DNA from: Monosiga brevicollis MX1
Lineage: Eukaryota; Opisthokonta; Choanoflagellata; Craspedida; Salpingoecidae
Reading direction: 5' to 3'
Assembly (NCBI RefSeq): GCF_000002865.3
Contig: NW_001865062.1
Location: 333,921-397,920, forward strand
Length of the DNA: 64,000 nucleotides
The translations under genes and the position numbers were made by a program. The stretch's first letter is position 1; the number at the start of each line of letters is the position of its first letter. This document shows, in pieces, positions 17,301-29,100 of this stretch. The notes beneath the pieces were generated by a model, which saw only the letters and a list, made by a program, of their open reading frames with translations, was not told the DNA's origin and made no database searches.

Positions 17301-17969
17301 TCATGGCAATACCATGATCAACGTGACAGTGTCCAACAACAAAGTACGCTCATATACTCCGCGTCCGTCAAGCAGTACATCTGCTCCCTGCTTACCAGCT
17401 CGCCACGATCTTGGCCCATCTGCCTGCAGCTGTTTTATCGCGCAGCGGAAATTGTTGCCAATCTGGCGCACTGCTCTGAAGAGTCAGGCCAAGGTGTGAT
17501 TTCATCTGCGTCCTGGATGGCATGCTAATCTGTATTGTCTTCATTACATTCGCAATTTCCGATCCGACGCACAAGCTCAAACCCCCTCCCCTTCCCTTCC
17601 CGGCCCTTTTTTTTTCCTCGGACTTGATCTCGTGTGACTCGCGCAGTGGCGTTGCTCAAGGCGATCTATCAGACTGACGAGGTCGACGAAGCCATCACTA
17701 GCCTTCCGCTGTCCGAGCATATCAAAGTAAATGCTCGAAATTCACGGCTCTCAAGTGTTATTATACCCTAAAGGACCCATTCCCCTCTCACTATGACAAT
17801 TTGTTTGCCTTGATGATTGCAGAAAGCAACGCCAATGAAGTTTATTGTTCCGACGGCAAGTCTGATGGCGTCTGGCAAGCTCTCTCTAGCAAGCGCCAAC
17901 AAGCACCTGCAGAGCAATCACACTCCATTGCGTCAGATTCTGGCACTCGCCATGGCCAAAGCTGAGTAA
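14383..17969 (+). CDS. GCKR: GCKR-like double-SIS sugar-phosphate-binding regulatory protein
   Basis: Seventeen exons (first 14383-14446, last 17823-17969) join to 579 codons in frame. Two SIS domains are recognisable. The first has FTGCGTSGRIAWLCARAFNR (residues about 83-102), GGDESLVISNELPEDDPH, FGITCGLSAPYVAGQ, FNPVDRARDAP, NPIVGPEPITG and SSRMKGGSMTHILL. The second has YYVGIGTAGLMGLIDASEM. These are signatures shared by glucokinase regulatory protein and bacterial MurNAc-6-phosphate etherase (MurQ). The length is close to vertebrate GCKR (about 620 aa). GCKR binds fructose phosphates and inhibits glucokinase; whether this protist protein controls a hexokinase or has etherase-like activity cannot be told from sequence. 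Exon 12 could end at either of two GT sites, 16867 or 16877. Divergent from the GH3 gene, convergent with RMC1. Confidence 0.9.
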
Positions 17970-18271
17970 GAGGCTTCAAGGTACGAGAGTAGGCCGGCTC
18001 GTGTGGTTTGATGGCTCGGCACAAACGAGCCAAGATATTCGTGTCAACAGCAATCAAGCTTTTTAAATGTGTTCGTCATGCAAAATGAACATGATCATTT
18101 TCAGAGCAAGCTTCAATTAGAAAAGTACGATTTTGTAACCAGTGATGTGCAAACATGAGCAGAGCCATTAAAAAGGAGCAGTCGCGACAATGGCACCTGG
18201 GTAGATAAAGACGCGTGGGCATGCCTTTCCATTTGAACATGCACATTTACCCACGATCAAGGGCTTGCTAC
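17970..18271. other. Convergent spacer between GCKR-like and RMC1 genes
   Basis: About 300 bp, AT-richer than its surroundings, with no exon, repeat or RNA gene seen. No canonical AATAAA was found for either gene. Confidence 0.5.
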
Positions 18272-21200
18272 CTAGTTATTTCGATTTCCTGCCCGTCCGA
18301 ACTTTGTGTCAAACAAGCGCACAAATTTATCGCAATCCTCGTCTATCGGTTAGCAAAGGCCCACCGCGCGTGAGGTTGCGTTTGCGCTTCGAGTGGCACC
18401 CAATCCAAGCAGGAATGCTATCAGAAACTGACCAGGCAGAAATGCCGACTTGTTGCGGAGCGTCACGTTCCGCATAATGAAGAAGTTGTACACTACATAT
18501 TTCCGAGTCAGGCATCAGCGTTTTGCGAAGCAGGGGGTTTGTCAGTACAGGACAATGGCGATGCTCGGCCCAAGGTATGAATCAAATGACTCACCGTTGT
18601 AGAATAGCATGTCATCATTGCTGGCCAGCGCAGCTTCAAGAAATCGCTTGGCAGGCACGCGTCCGACGATGTCGCGCCCAAAGGATTTGATGTACCGCAG
18701 TGCTGGCAAGACGAAGCCACATGTCAACAGGATATCGCAAATCTTGACGGGATCGCTTTCAATTCGCTTGAACATGTCCATGGCCAGCTGGTAAGCAGGT
18801 GGGTATTGCATCTGCAAGCTGAGCAAGAAGCAAGCCATCGGCTCGCTGTCATCCTATCATGCAGTCCGAAAAGAGCCAGCCGGCACAAAGCAAAGCAAAG
18901 TCGGCGGAGAGGCAACGAGTGAGCGGGCGCGACACGGCTCGTTGTGGTCAAGCTTTTCGCAGACTGGTGGGTGAGACGAACAAAAACATGGTACTGGAAA
19001 AATTGATGAAGCTGATAAAACTGCTTGCCCGACACGAGCATGTTGATCAGCATCTCATAGATAAGATGTTCAACAGGAACCTCGGCCAAGGATAAGCTGC
19101 GAATGTACTCTGTTACAGCGCGAATCAAGAAGCGCCTGCTCATCTCCTCGTTGGCTTGCAGCAGCAAAAAGACTTTGTGGCACACATCGATCTGGCGCAG
19201 GGTTTGGTAATTGAACCGCTTCTGATTGGGGCGATTTGCCTGATACCAGCCAAGAGCATGAGTTGTGCGCGAGTGTGTTGCATGCGCTGGACGTATGACA
19301 TAGTGCCTGACTTACCTTGGCCAAGATGTTACTGATGCAATCAAAGGCATACGTCAGGTGGCGCAGGGCCATGGGTGTTTGTGCCAGTGCAACTGCCGAG
19401 TTTCATGCGTCAAACACGGGCGAGGTGAGCCAGGCGCCAGCGGGAATGAGAGAATAAACTTGAGAGGTTAATCGAACCTTCAGAAAGGAGCTCAATCATC
19501 ACGGGCGCGGCCCCGGTGCGTCGGCTCAGTACATCAAAAAGCGTGGTCTGAATGCGTGACCGTCACAAACAAACATGTGAGCTGGGCAACCGGGTGGGCT
19601 TGTCACAGAAAACAAGGCGGACAATGTAGAAGGCATGGACAGAAGGCAGCGGGGCAGTTCAAGATACGAGACCCACAAAATCTTGGATCACAGCGGGGGC
19701 TCGGTTCGCATAGAGCTCAAGGCTCCACAGACATCCGGCTCGAGCATCAATGAGAATGGCTGGTTGGAAGCACAGGAGGGATTCACCATCTGCAAGCATG
19801 GCAAGGTGAGAGCGAGCTCGTAAAATGGGCGACTGTGTCAGCGACGGTGCGCCAGATGGGGTGTGCGAGCAGAGACTTTTTATGCCGCAGTCCCGTGCTG
19901 AACGTACACGCAGGCAGGATGCGATCGGAGCCGTTGTCGTCCAAAACTGTCGGTGGGATCTTGCACTGAAATACGGGTCGATGGGTAAACCATTCCGTGG
20001 ATCCGCTGCCAACCGCGGCGCGGCTCGTCGTCACTTTGCAAGCAATATCAAAGGCAAATGTTGTCTGCAATGCCATGCACGAGCCATGAGTTGTTCACGC
20101 AATCGTTTGAGCTTGAAGCAGGAAGGCAGGCATCTGGAGATCGTCTGGTTATATCGACACACAAACCTCTGTGGTTGCATGGTGTACGAGCAAAAGGTTG
20201 TCCACTGCACTCATAAGCAGGCGCCCGTTGACGTCCAAATGCAGACTGTGGGCTTTGGCCACGCCCTCCCTGAAGATCGAGGTGTCGCGGGTCATGAAAT
20301 GCACGCTGCTGCATAGATTTGGATGACAACCGACATGGTTGGCAAAAATGACGTACTTTGTGATGAGGTAGAGCGTGACCTCGGATTTGGGTCCCGCATG
20401 AGACTTGGAGTTGTTTCGGACGACAGCCAGGTAAAGGCGGTTGTAGCTGATGTCGCAAACAGCAGGTGACGCGATAAGCCAGGGTTATGGGCCAAGTGGA
20501 ACAAGAGGGGGGGGGGGCGGCTGGGTGTGACCCAGACGCAATGCGAGCTGAGCAGCAGCACTCACAGCTTGCAGATGCAAACATCGCGAGTTGTGAATCC
20601 AGTCTGTCGAGGCTCGGGTGAAGCAGAGGGTGCGACTTCGAATCGAGGGATTTTGGTGATGCCACCACGCTGCGAGATTTGATGCACAAGCGTGAGTTTG
20701 CCCATAAGAAGGCCGGGGGAGGCAAGCCAGAAGAACCCACATCGATGCAGTAGGGGTTCAAGACGTTTGGTTGTAATGACGAGGCGACCATCAAAACGCA
20801 ACTTTCCGGCTAATGAAACACATCATAAAAAATGAGATGTGAGGCGCACAAAGTGGGCTCGCCAGCATTGGCGGGGCTTTGAGTCTTCGTGGTCTGGGCG
20901 AATCTCACCGAGTAGATGCACCAAGAAACAGAGGTGTTGACGGCCTTGACCAGTTTTGTGGACCGCCGCTTGACGTTCACCTGATGCGTGGAACGAGCTT
21001 GTGAGCAAGAGTGCTCCAATAACTTTTGAATCTGTCGATGGCAAAGCAATAGACGGTCCACGAGGCTTGGGCAGAGTAGGGAGGGGCACATACGCGATAA
21101 AGTTCAATGCTCAGGTTGGTCACAACGACCACATCGTCAGGGCCAGTCCAGTAGAAGTACTTAATCTCGGCCAACTTGTTCTGTCGGGTCGGGCGGAGCA

Positions 21201-21993
21201 CACGGCACATGAGGCGGGAACACACGCGCGCGGTAATCAGCATTGGTGTGTGGATTTGCAGGGGCGGTTGCTTGAGATCAAATGATGTAAGCTTGGATTT
21301 GCAGCGGATGAAAACGGATGTTGGGGAAGTGGCAAGGGTATTGGTGAATTCTCCTTGGTCGGAGTGGCGGCTGCATACCTTGATGGTGGCTTGAAAGGAT
21401 TGACGTTCAATGGTCAGAAAGTTCTGCAAATGTCGTAGGAGCCGTGATGAGAGATGCTGTACACGCACGGTTGGTCGCGCAACCTTGAACTGCACTCTTT
21501 TGTCTTTCTCCCCTGTCTGTGCTTTGCAACTGCTAGATATGGGTTACATGGCGCGAGTCAATCTGAGCCTGCGCACCAGTGTGCGGGGTTCGTAGTAGTA
21601 GGCGAGCACATTGCCGTCCAGGGAGAAGCGAAGTGAGCGCACGGGCTCGCCGTGCTCGGGTAGAATCCATTGTCGGGGCTCTGGCTTGGCCTGTGACAAG
21701 ACATCGACTGTTCGACCGTCTTCGTGAACCACAAAGATGTGGTTCAGAATATCGTCAAAGACAATGTTAAGTCCCGGACTGGCGCCATTCAAGGGTCGGA
21801 ACCTGCCGATCCAGCAGACGGCGAGCGCAAGGGCACCAGTGAATAAGAAAGGTGGGAGTTGCGACCGGTTCACGCACGCCTTGTCACCAAGGGCAACCAA
21901 GGCCTCCCCACGCCATGTGCATCTGGTAAATATCTGAACGTACCGCAACACGTCGCGTCCCAACTCAACGATGGCCCCCGTCCCAGCCGCCAT
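18272..21993 (-). CDS. RMC1: RMC1 (Mic1-domain) subunit of the Mon1-Ccz1 Rab7 GEF
   Basis: Multi-exon gene starting MAAGTGAIVELGRD (ATG at 21993) and ending FGRAGNRNN with TAG at 18274-18272. The N-terminal propeller part shows FDDILNHIFVVHEDG, VRSLRFSLDGNVLAYYY and EIKYFYWTGPDDVVVVTN. The C-terminal helical Mic1 region shows AVTEYIRSLSL, YQLHQFFQYHVF, YPPAYQLAMDMFKRI, LPALRYIKSFG, RFLEAALASNDDMLFYN and a closing LPDEDCDKFVRLFDTKFG. All match the animal RMC1/C18orf8 (Bulli) pattern in order. RMC1 stabilises Mon1-Ccz1, which activates Rab7 on late endosomes and autophagosomes. Exon 1 is 21993-21944 and exon 2 is 21802-21577; I did not resolve every exon in the 18.8-21.4 kb part. Divergent from the lectin gene. 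Confidence 0.9.
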
Positions 21994-22460
21994 TTCTCTT
22001 TTTTTTTTTTTTTGACTCGCGCGCCCTCTCTCTCTCTCTCTCTCTCGAAAGATCACTGAAAGTGGGTTTTGCGTGCTAAAGAATGTAAAGCTAGATCTAT
22101 TTTGATCTAGCATTGATCAGACGACAATCTGTGCTCGGTGTAGCAAGTGAAGCGCTGTGAGGTAAGACGGAGGAGGCATCAAATAGCCTCTCTCCCAAGA
22201 CAACCGATCTGATGCTGAAGGTTTGAGATCAGACAGCAAAGAGAGAGAGAGAGAGATATGAAGAGAGAGAGAGAGTGTGTGTGTGTTTGTGTGTTCATAT
22301 GGATGATGGCTTTGCTCGTAAGGTGAAACATTTGTGATGTTACATGTACACGAGACGCTGGGGGGGGGGTTGGTTTGGCACGGCTGCTGGTCGCTTGGAT
22401 TCGGCACTCGGGCTGGGTGATCGATCGCGGGTGGGGGTGAACAGGGGGGGGGAGGGCGTA
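21994..22460. other. Divergent promoter region between RMC1 and the lectin gene
   Basis: Contains a poly-A/T tract (about 22001-22013), a (CT)n tract (22025-22046), an AGATCTATTTTGATCT inverted repeat near 22091-22106, and GA/GT repeats (22240-22285). It must hold the promoters and 5' UTRs of both flanking genes. Confidence 0.6.
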
Positions 22461-23807
22461 ATGGTGCGAGGGGTGGTGGGGTTGTTGTTGGTGGTGATGG
22501 CGGGGGTGGGGGTGGGTGAGGAGGTCGAGCGAGCCAGGATCATGCCTCAAACGCAGGAGGGGGTCGATCATCTCGTCCTGATGGCCAATCGTGTGACCCT
22601 GGTCAGCGATCGCCTGGCTTTTTGGGTTGATGGACGATTCTGGAGCATGGCGGGTCTCGAGGATGCAATCGGTGTACAGCGCGAACGCGTTTTTCTGGGC
22701 CGCCTGCCGATGCTGTCAACGTGGGGCCCAACGGAAGAGGTGCCCGGCGTGCCTCGGGTTCAGCAGCACGCAAACGGAGAGCTGCAAGTACAGGCGCCCG
22801 AGATCGTGCTTTGCGATCCCTTGTCAGTGGGCACAGGCAGCGTCTTGGCAGACTTGGTTCGCTGGGTGACCGAGGTGGACTCGGCTGACTTGCCTGTGAT
22901 TAATCTTACCGAGACCTCTCTCTGGGCCGAGGCCTGCCGACTCGATCAGTCGGCGCGGCGCCCCCAGATCCGTCGTCGCGACAATATCTTGCTGTTGTCC
23001 GCCCCTGGTGGCCTGCAGATCACAGGCGAGCTCGAGGTGCAAGGCGTGGAAGAACTTGCCATCGCAGCCGAGATGAATTGGCTTAGGGTACAGAATCGCC
23101 CCTTCTGCCCGCGCCAATGCGAGGACAACGCTGCGGCGTGTCGCACCAATGCGTATGTTTATCTGGATGACTTTGTCTGCAACTCGAAGCACGATGGCGG
23201 GGGTTGGATGTTAGCGGCTGCATCAGTGAGTGACGGTCTCAATACTTGGACGTGGAATCGGCGCACCCTGCTCAGTGAGCGTGGACCAAACATCGGTGCA
23301 CCCAGCACGGTTGGCACGACCGATTTTCGCTCCGCTTACGTCTTGGAGGACGTGAATTTTCGCGATCTGTTCTTCTTGCACGAGCCCTCAGGCCACTGGG
23401 CTAGTTACCACGACGTAGGAGATTACGGCCAGTCTTTAATGAGCTACTTTGCATCAGTGGTCCCGGCATGCTTTGGTCCAAGCTTTCCCATGGCCACAGG
23501 CACCCTTGTCGACAAAAATCAAAATTCCAGTTCACGACTCTGCGACACGCGACTCTACATCCACCCCCAGGACAAGGATGGCAACGTGGGATACTGTCCT
23601 CGCAGTGCAGCGGATGACACCTATGGCCCCGCCTGGAGTGGAGCCAGTTCAATTTACAGCAGCGGATGTCCGATGGATGATCCAGGCTACTTTTCCATGG
23701 GCGCCGACTATCGCAAAGGCCACGTGGAGCGGAATGGTCGAGGCTTTGCGCATGGCATGAATGTGAACGAAGCCCCCTTATCGCGGCTGTTGATGTTTGT
23801 GAGGTAG
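22461..23807 (+). CDS. Secreted intelectin/fibrinogen-like protein, intronless
   Basis: A single open reading frame of 448 codons from the second in-frame ATG, chosen because it begins a clean signal peptide (MVRGVVGLLLVVMAGVGVG); the frame could extend upstream to 22344. The first 250 residues match nothing I recognise. From about residue 240 on, Cys pairs lead into DDFVCNSKHDGGGWMLAAAS, the start pattern of fibrinogen-related and intelectin (X-type lectin) domains, and the end (YFSMGADYRKG, then SRLLMFVR) also fits that superfamily. Extracellular carbohydrate binding is the likely role, possibly in bacterial prey recognition (inference). It lacks introns, unlike most genes here. Confidence 0.75.
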   Translation: MVRGVVGLLLVVMAGVGVGEEVERARIMPQTQEGVDHLVLMANRVTLVSDRLAFWVDGRFWSMAGLEDAIGVQRERVFLGRLPMLSTWGPTEEVPGVPRVQQHANGELQVQAPEIVLCDPLSVGTGSVLADLVRWVTEVDSADLPVINLTETSLWAEACRLDQSARRPQIRRRDNILLLSAPGGLQITGELEVQGVEELAIAAEMNWLRVQNRPFCPRQCEDNAAACRTNAYVYLDDFVCNSKHDGGGWMLAAASVSDGLNTWTWNRRTLLSERGPNIGAPSTVGTTDFRSAYVLEDVNFRDLFFLHEPSGHWASYHDVGDYGQSLMSYFASVVPACFGPSFPMATGTLVDKNQNSSSRLCDTRLYIHPQDKDGNVGYCPRSAADDTYGPAWSGASSIYSSGCPMDDPGYFSMGADYRKGHVERNGRGFAHGMNVNEAPLSRLLMFVR

Positions 23808-24517
23808 CTGTACTTGCTACCTGTCTCTCAAACATTCACCCTCTTCGAGCACGTGCCAGCCTTTGGGTTTGCCCTTGTACGCCTTTGGCGCAGTAGGAGT
23901 TGACGATGCACAAGGCGCAGGCTTGCTCAGTTGTACCAGGCGCACATTTCAAAAAAAAAAACCTCGGATCAGAGTCATTCCGTCCGCTTCTCCGACGCCG
24001 AGCCCTCGCACATATCTTTGTTTGTTCTTCATGCTTTTTCTTTTTAATCGAACAAGAACGGTCATGAAGTTGTCAAGCTCCTGGGCCTCTGGATTTGACG
24101 CTAACAGAAGTGATCTATCCATGACGTGAAGCAAGGCTCGGATCCCTGCCATGCAAGCAAAAGCGAGCGACTTGGAGTTTGGTCCAAAATCAATTGTTGT
24201 TTATGCTTTGGATGAGCGCGCTCCGGAACCGACGAAGTCGTGGGGGTGGGGTTCAACCCAACTTTGTCGATCAGCTTGACGTGTGTGTGTGTGTGTGTGT
24301 GTGTGAGTGAGTGCGCGAGGGAGGGATCGAGAGATCGAGAGATGTATTGCTCCGAAGATGACAAACAGCACAATCCTAAAGACTATGAAAAGAAACAACA
24401 TGAGAATTATCTTCCTCTTACAAGAAGAAACAACTTCTCACAAGAATTCGCCAATGGCGGACTCGGTTTCCACTGTGTCTCATAAGTGAGGCGAGCAGCG
24501 AGGCATTTTCTTCCAAC
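23808..24517. other. Spacer between lectin and Nudix genes
   Basis: About 700 bp with no coding exon. A (GT)n tract lies at 24281-24305, followed by GAGATCGAGAGATC repeats. It presumably carries the lectin 3' UTR and the Nudix gene promoter. Confidence 0.5.
24281..24305. repeat. (GT)n microsatellite
   Basis: About 12 GT units, 210 bp upstream of the Nudix-RGG start codon. Confidence 0.95.
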
Positions 24518-25864
24518 ATGGACGGGGCCCAAACCACGAAAATGCTGTGGCTTGATTTTATCGAAGAGTTCCACCGCTTGAAGGCTCTTTTGGGCGGAAC
24601 CATGCGGATTGATTCCGGAAACGACTTGGAGCCCATCTGGAACGTTTTCAAAATCGACACGTGCGGGACAGAGGTCCAGGAATTGCTGCGGCTTTGCAAA
24701 GCAGAGAACACCATCATGACCAACAAGTTTCTCTTGATCAACGTGGCATTCCATACAGCCATCCCTGATCATCTCCTGGTTCAATTCGTGAAGGATCTCG
24801 CTTCACTCAACATTTGCTGCTACCCTGATGCTACAAAGCCTGAAGATGGCGACTTCAAAAAATTTCGCTTTCAGCTTCTTGATACAGCCATGCAATCTGA
24901 GCTTTTTCTTGGACCGCATTCCAAGTGGTGCTCTCTCCCCAGCCCTTCCATGGCAGTATCGCACTACGTTGGTGTCTATTTGATGCGGCGCAGCGCAAAT
25001 GGCCAGTCTCACGAAGTACTTACCTGTCTTCTCAACGGTCAAGCAACTCCGAAAATGGCATTTTTGGGTGGAAGCATCAACTTTGCCAAAGACAAGTCTA
25101 TAGCTGCTGGGGCGAAGCGCGAGGTGTACGAGGAGACGTACGGGCAGGTTAACCTTGATCTCGTATCGCTGGAAGCAGCGCACGCCGCCTTGCAAAGTGG
25201 TCGCCCCAAGGAAGTTTTACAAGTTGCCCAAGACACGGGCATGCAAGCCTGGAGAGCTAGAGCTGCACGGAGTGTGCAGGTGACGATTTTCTTTATTGCT
25301 CAACAGTTTACGGATCAAGTTGTCGCAACCATCAACTCGCACGCCCAAAATGCGATCAAAGACTGGGAGCGCTATGGGGAAAAAACTGCACATCAGCGCG
25401 GCTATAGCTACCCCGAGACAAAAGAGTTCGAATTTGTGAAGATCACGGATAACTCTTGGCCGAGACGCTTGCGCTCAGCAGAGAAGTGTACGTTTGAAGC
25501 GAGCAAATCAGACCGCGAAACCTTTTTGCACAACGCACTGCCTATCCCTCCTCAAGCCGGCAGGGGGACCGCTCGCACTCAGTCTCGAAAGCACGGCGGC
25601 CGCGCTGACAGACAGCAGGGCGGTTACTTTGAAGGCTATGGCCAGCCTTACCATGACGATCGCTCTGACAGGCGACAGGGCGGTCAGCGACAAGGTTCTG
25701 GACAGCCTCGGTATGGAGGTCGTGGTGGTCATGGTGGTCATGGTGGTCGTGGTGGTCGTGGTGGTCATGGCGGTCGTGGCGGTCGTGGCGGTCCTCGAAA
25801 TGGGAGCGGTCGAGGTCGATTCAACGGCAGTCAACACGATCGCCAAGGCCGCCAAGGCCGCTAA
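24518..25864 (+). CDS. Nudix-like protein with C-terminal RGG/GH-rich tail, intronless
   Basis: One exon, 448 codons, start in context TTCCAACATGG. Residues about 150-300 contain a Nudix-type stretch: GGSINFAKDKSIAAGAKREV followed by YEETYG. The REUXEE part of the Nudix box is intact, but the upstream acidic residue of GX5EX7REUXEEXGU is Lys (Asp precedes it), so metal binding may be altered. The last ~95 residues are low complexity: R/Q/G-rich blocks, then repeated GGHGG and RGGRGG units ending GRQGR, an RGG-box style RNA-binding tail. This suggests an RNA-associated Nudix protein, but substrate and activity are unknown. The N-terminal 150 residues are not recognised. Confidence 0.75.
   Translation: MDGAQTTKMLWLDFIEEFHRLKALLGGTMRIDSGNDLEPIWNVFKIDTCGTEVQELLRLCKAENTIMTNKFLLINVAFHTAIPDHLLVQFVKDLASLNICCYPDATKPEDGDFKKFRFQLLDTAMQSELFLGPHSKWCSLPSPSMAVSHYVGVYLMRRSANGQSHEVLTCLLNGQATPKMAFLGGSINFAKDKSIAAGAKREVYEETYGQVNLDLVSLEAAHAALQSGRPKEVLQVAQDTGMQAWRARAARSVQVTIFFIAQQFTDQVVATINSHAQNAIKDWERYGEKTAHQRGYSYPETKEFEFVKITDNSWPRRLRSAEKCTFEASKSDRETFLHNALPIPPQAGRGTARTQSRKHGGRADRQQGGYFEGYGQPYHDDRSDRRQGGQRQGSGQPRYGGRGGHGGHGGRGGRGGHGGRGGRGGPRNGSGRGRFNGSQHDRQGRQGR
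25723..25796 (+). repeat. Coding 9-bp-period repeat (GGTGGTCAT/GGTGGTCGT)
   Basis: Imperfect tandem units encode alternating Gly-Gly-His and Gly-Gly-Arg triplets in the tail of the Nudix-RGG protein. It is a likely site of length polymorphism. Confidence 0.9.
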
Positions 25865-26189
25865 CCAGTCAAGCACGTTAACGTTCAGTGTGCCTGTTGA
25901 TCCATAAACAATTGAAAATACCTGCGTGTAGCTAATATGTAAGAGCTGCCATATCTCCTCACACGATTGCTGTCTTTCCAGCACCTTTCGACCCGCTTGC
26001 GTGGTTTCGGGTGTGATTTAAAGCACCAGCCACAAATGAATTGAAACTTCAATTTTCGGCGCATAAAGTGCAGGGGCGTCTTGGACAACAGACAGGCCCT
26101 CCTTTTGAAAAGTCAGATGCCATGCCACAAAAGATTGGTCGTTGGGGAGGATCATGGCAATGCATTTGGCAAGGCATCGCATTGGAATA
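25865..26189. other. Convergent spacer between Nudix-RGG and P5A-ATPase genes
   Basis: 325 bp holding both 3' UTRs. No exon, repeat or clear polyadenylation hexamer was identified. Confidence 0.5.
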
Positions 26190-29100
26190 CTATCCTTGCT
26201 TTTGACGATCCATCTCGGCCTCAATCTCCGCCCAAGTCTCATCGTCAAAAGTAAAAAACTGGAGCAAGAAGAAGACCATGACTGCAATGCGCACAAGCTT
26301 GAAGACATCCTAACAGTGCCATGTCCCCCCCAGACATTCATTAGCATCAACCAATCCGGCATTCACAAGTTACCATACTCCCCCACAGCAAAGCAGAGCT
26401 TGCGGCATTCGCCTCAGAGACTTGAGTCAGTCACCAACCTTCCATGTGGTGCCAGCAAAACTGGCGACCAAGATCTTGGGCGCAAAGACGAGAAGCATGA
26501 GACGATCCCAGCAGAAAGTGCCCACAATGTCAAACGCTAGCAGCGCCATGAGTGCACGTTGGAATCCTTCACTTGGGTACTCAACCAATTGGAACCTAAC
26601 AGGGACGTGGCACACAGGAAAAACAAATTAGATTTGCAGGTTTCTGTCTGAAGGCAGTGATAGCGATGCCAACGAACATGCGATTGAAGTCAGGTAGGTA
26701 GTTGCTTGCAGCCAGGAAAGCGCCACCACCACAGAGCATGAGAGACCAAATCAAGAAGCTGTTATCGAGCAGCCCACTCATAAAAGGCAAGCCTTTGTAG
26801 TTGACCACGAATACGGTCACCTGCAAATGCCCATGCCGCCGGGAGCAAGTATGAGCCTGGCAGTCAATGTCTTAGATGGAGGGAAGGCAAGCCAATAATG
26901 TTAAAGACCCCTTTAACCCAAAAGAAACAGTAGCCGGCGCACCTGCTGTACGGCCGTGACAAGAAAAACGACGCTGTTGATCAAGTTGGGCTCAAACTTG
27001 CCGTCGATCGAGGGCTGCAGAGAGCATGGGTTGCCGAAATGGTGCACGGGAACCGCCAAGCAGGGAGTCGTAAGAAGCGCATTTGATTGCCACTGACTGC
27101 CCCGTCATCAACAACGTACCGCCCAATTTTCTGGCAAATGGGGTTTGACCATGCTCACGGCATACATCATGCAGCCGAGATGGATGGCAAATTGACCAAG
27201 CAAGGAGATGAAGAGCGCCTGTGTGTCCGTAATGAAATGAGCTGTGTGAATGTGGTCACGTGTGCAGCGACTGCCGGGAACATTGCTTCAAAACGGCAGC
27301 CCTTCTCGACGACACAACAAACATACCGGATGAAAGATTGAGTTGAGAGGACGAACCGAGCTCAGCTACCGCAACAACAGGGGAGCGTGAGGCGATATCA
27401 AGAGCGTGCGCAGAATCTGCAATCTGAGATTTAGCCTTGCGCTGTCGTGCGCAACATGTGTAACAAAGTGCAGCCAAAAGCTTGCAATTGGAGTGACCGT
27501 GTCGCTGAACACGCCGCGCACCTTTTGAAGGGGTGTTGCTCGGCTCACGGAGAGGAAAGATACAGTCATGAGCAGACCCATGGCCGTCATCTGTCGATCT
27601 CCCGACTTGATGCCATCCTAAAGCCATTAGCGGCCGCAACTATGAGACACGACTCGGGCTCGGGCACCAAGGGGCATACAGTGGCATACAAGCGTTCTGA
27701 TCTACGCCGTGCTCATCCACCAGGTGCGAGCATGTGCAACTCAAACCCACCAAATACAGGACCGAGAGCGAGTAGGAAGAAATCAAGCAGTTGAGGGCAA
27801 GAATTTGGTACATCTGAAGCGTGGTGACCAATGTGCACCGACCCTATAGAGATGTCATTTTCAAAGCACAGTCGCATGCATATCAATCAACGTGCGAAGC
27901 TCGATGTGCACTGGTGGGTGGGCCGCAAGAATAAGGTTCACACGGACGTACCATGCGAATGATGTCAATTGCCGAAGAAATGGATGGCTTCTTGGAGGTG
28001 AAAGGCGCAGCCACCGAAGCGTCGCCAAGTTTGACCATGGGAACAGAGCCATCTTCCAGATCTGGTCAAGGTTTATTTTTTATCCACCAGCACATGTAAA
28101 CGGCCTGAGACGAATCGAGGAGCGATCGGCGTCCAGACTGTACACCAACGCACCTTCTGCGGCCATCAAAGCGGCCGACCCTGTCAGAGTTCCATTCTTG
28201 CGATTTGCCCTGTGCGAGCAATTGCGGCGTCATCCAAAGCACGGGTCAGGGCTGGCGATCACCTCCAATGGCAACAATGTGTGTGCTTGAAGTTTTTGAG
28301 CACGCGCATATGGCGAGTTGACGGCGTACATTTGTCGCGCACGCTGCTTTGCCCACATGGCTTGCATGGCCTTCCATTCCGCCCAACTCTCGCCACGAGC
28401 CTTGCGCTCCTGAACATCCCGCATAAACTCCGCCTTGTCCTCCTGCACCAAACATGACTTGTCAAGGTCCGGTCAACAAGACGCCACGACCGTGCAACAG
28501 ATGCTCCAACCACAAACCTCTGCTTGTTGAGCAGCCTTTTGCCGTGGTGTCAACTTTGTTGCATCTGAACGAACGTGAAAAAGTAAGATTTGTCATCAAC
28601 GCACAGCTGCAGCTCAGGCAAAACACAAACTTTCGGAAAAGTACACACCGTCTTGCTTCTGCGCGTCAGCAATGGCCTTTTTTTCGGGTTGTTGAACAGG
28701 GGCTGGCGGTTTCTCAGCGTTGGCCGATCCAAAGCCGCACAACAATGCGATGCCGACATGGGCCTGCGCGTAGTAACGTTGTGATGCAGAAAAACCGTGA
28801 AGGGACGCGCTTCCCTGCGGACAGGCCACCGAGCAAGCATGCAATGCCTGATTGAAGCGATACTACCGACCTGTTTCAACGCCCCAACATCGTTTGCGCC
28901 GTCACCACACATGAGAGTGAAGTGCTCCTGGTCTTTCAAAGTGGTAATGAGCAACTCTTTGTGACCAGGGGTCATGCGCGCATAAACGCGGATGTGTGGC
29001 AACATGTACTTGGCATCAGGCACGTGCTCCAACAGTGCCATCATGACCTGCGCTCGTAATGCGCCGATGTACCGAGAATGTATGAGCAGTCACGCACAAG

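Noticed and set aside
24240-24485. Small plus-strand frame upstream of the Nudix gene
   Set aside because: Starts in the GT array and has no conserved features; probably leader sequence.
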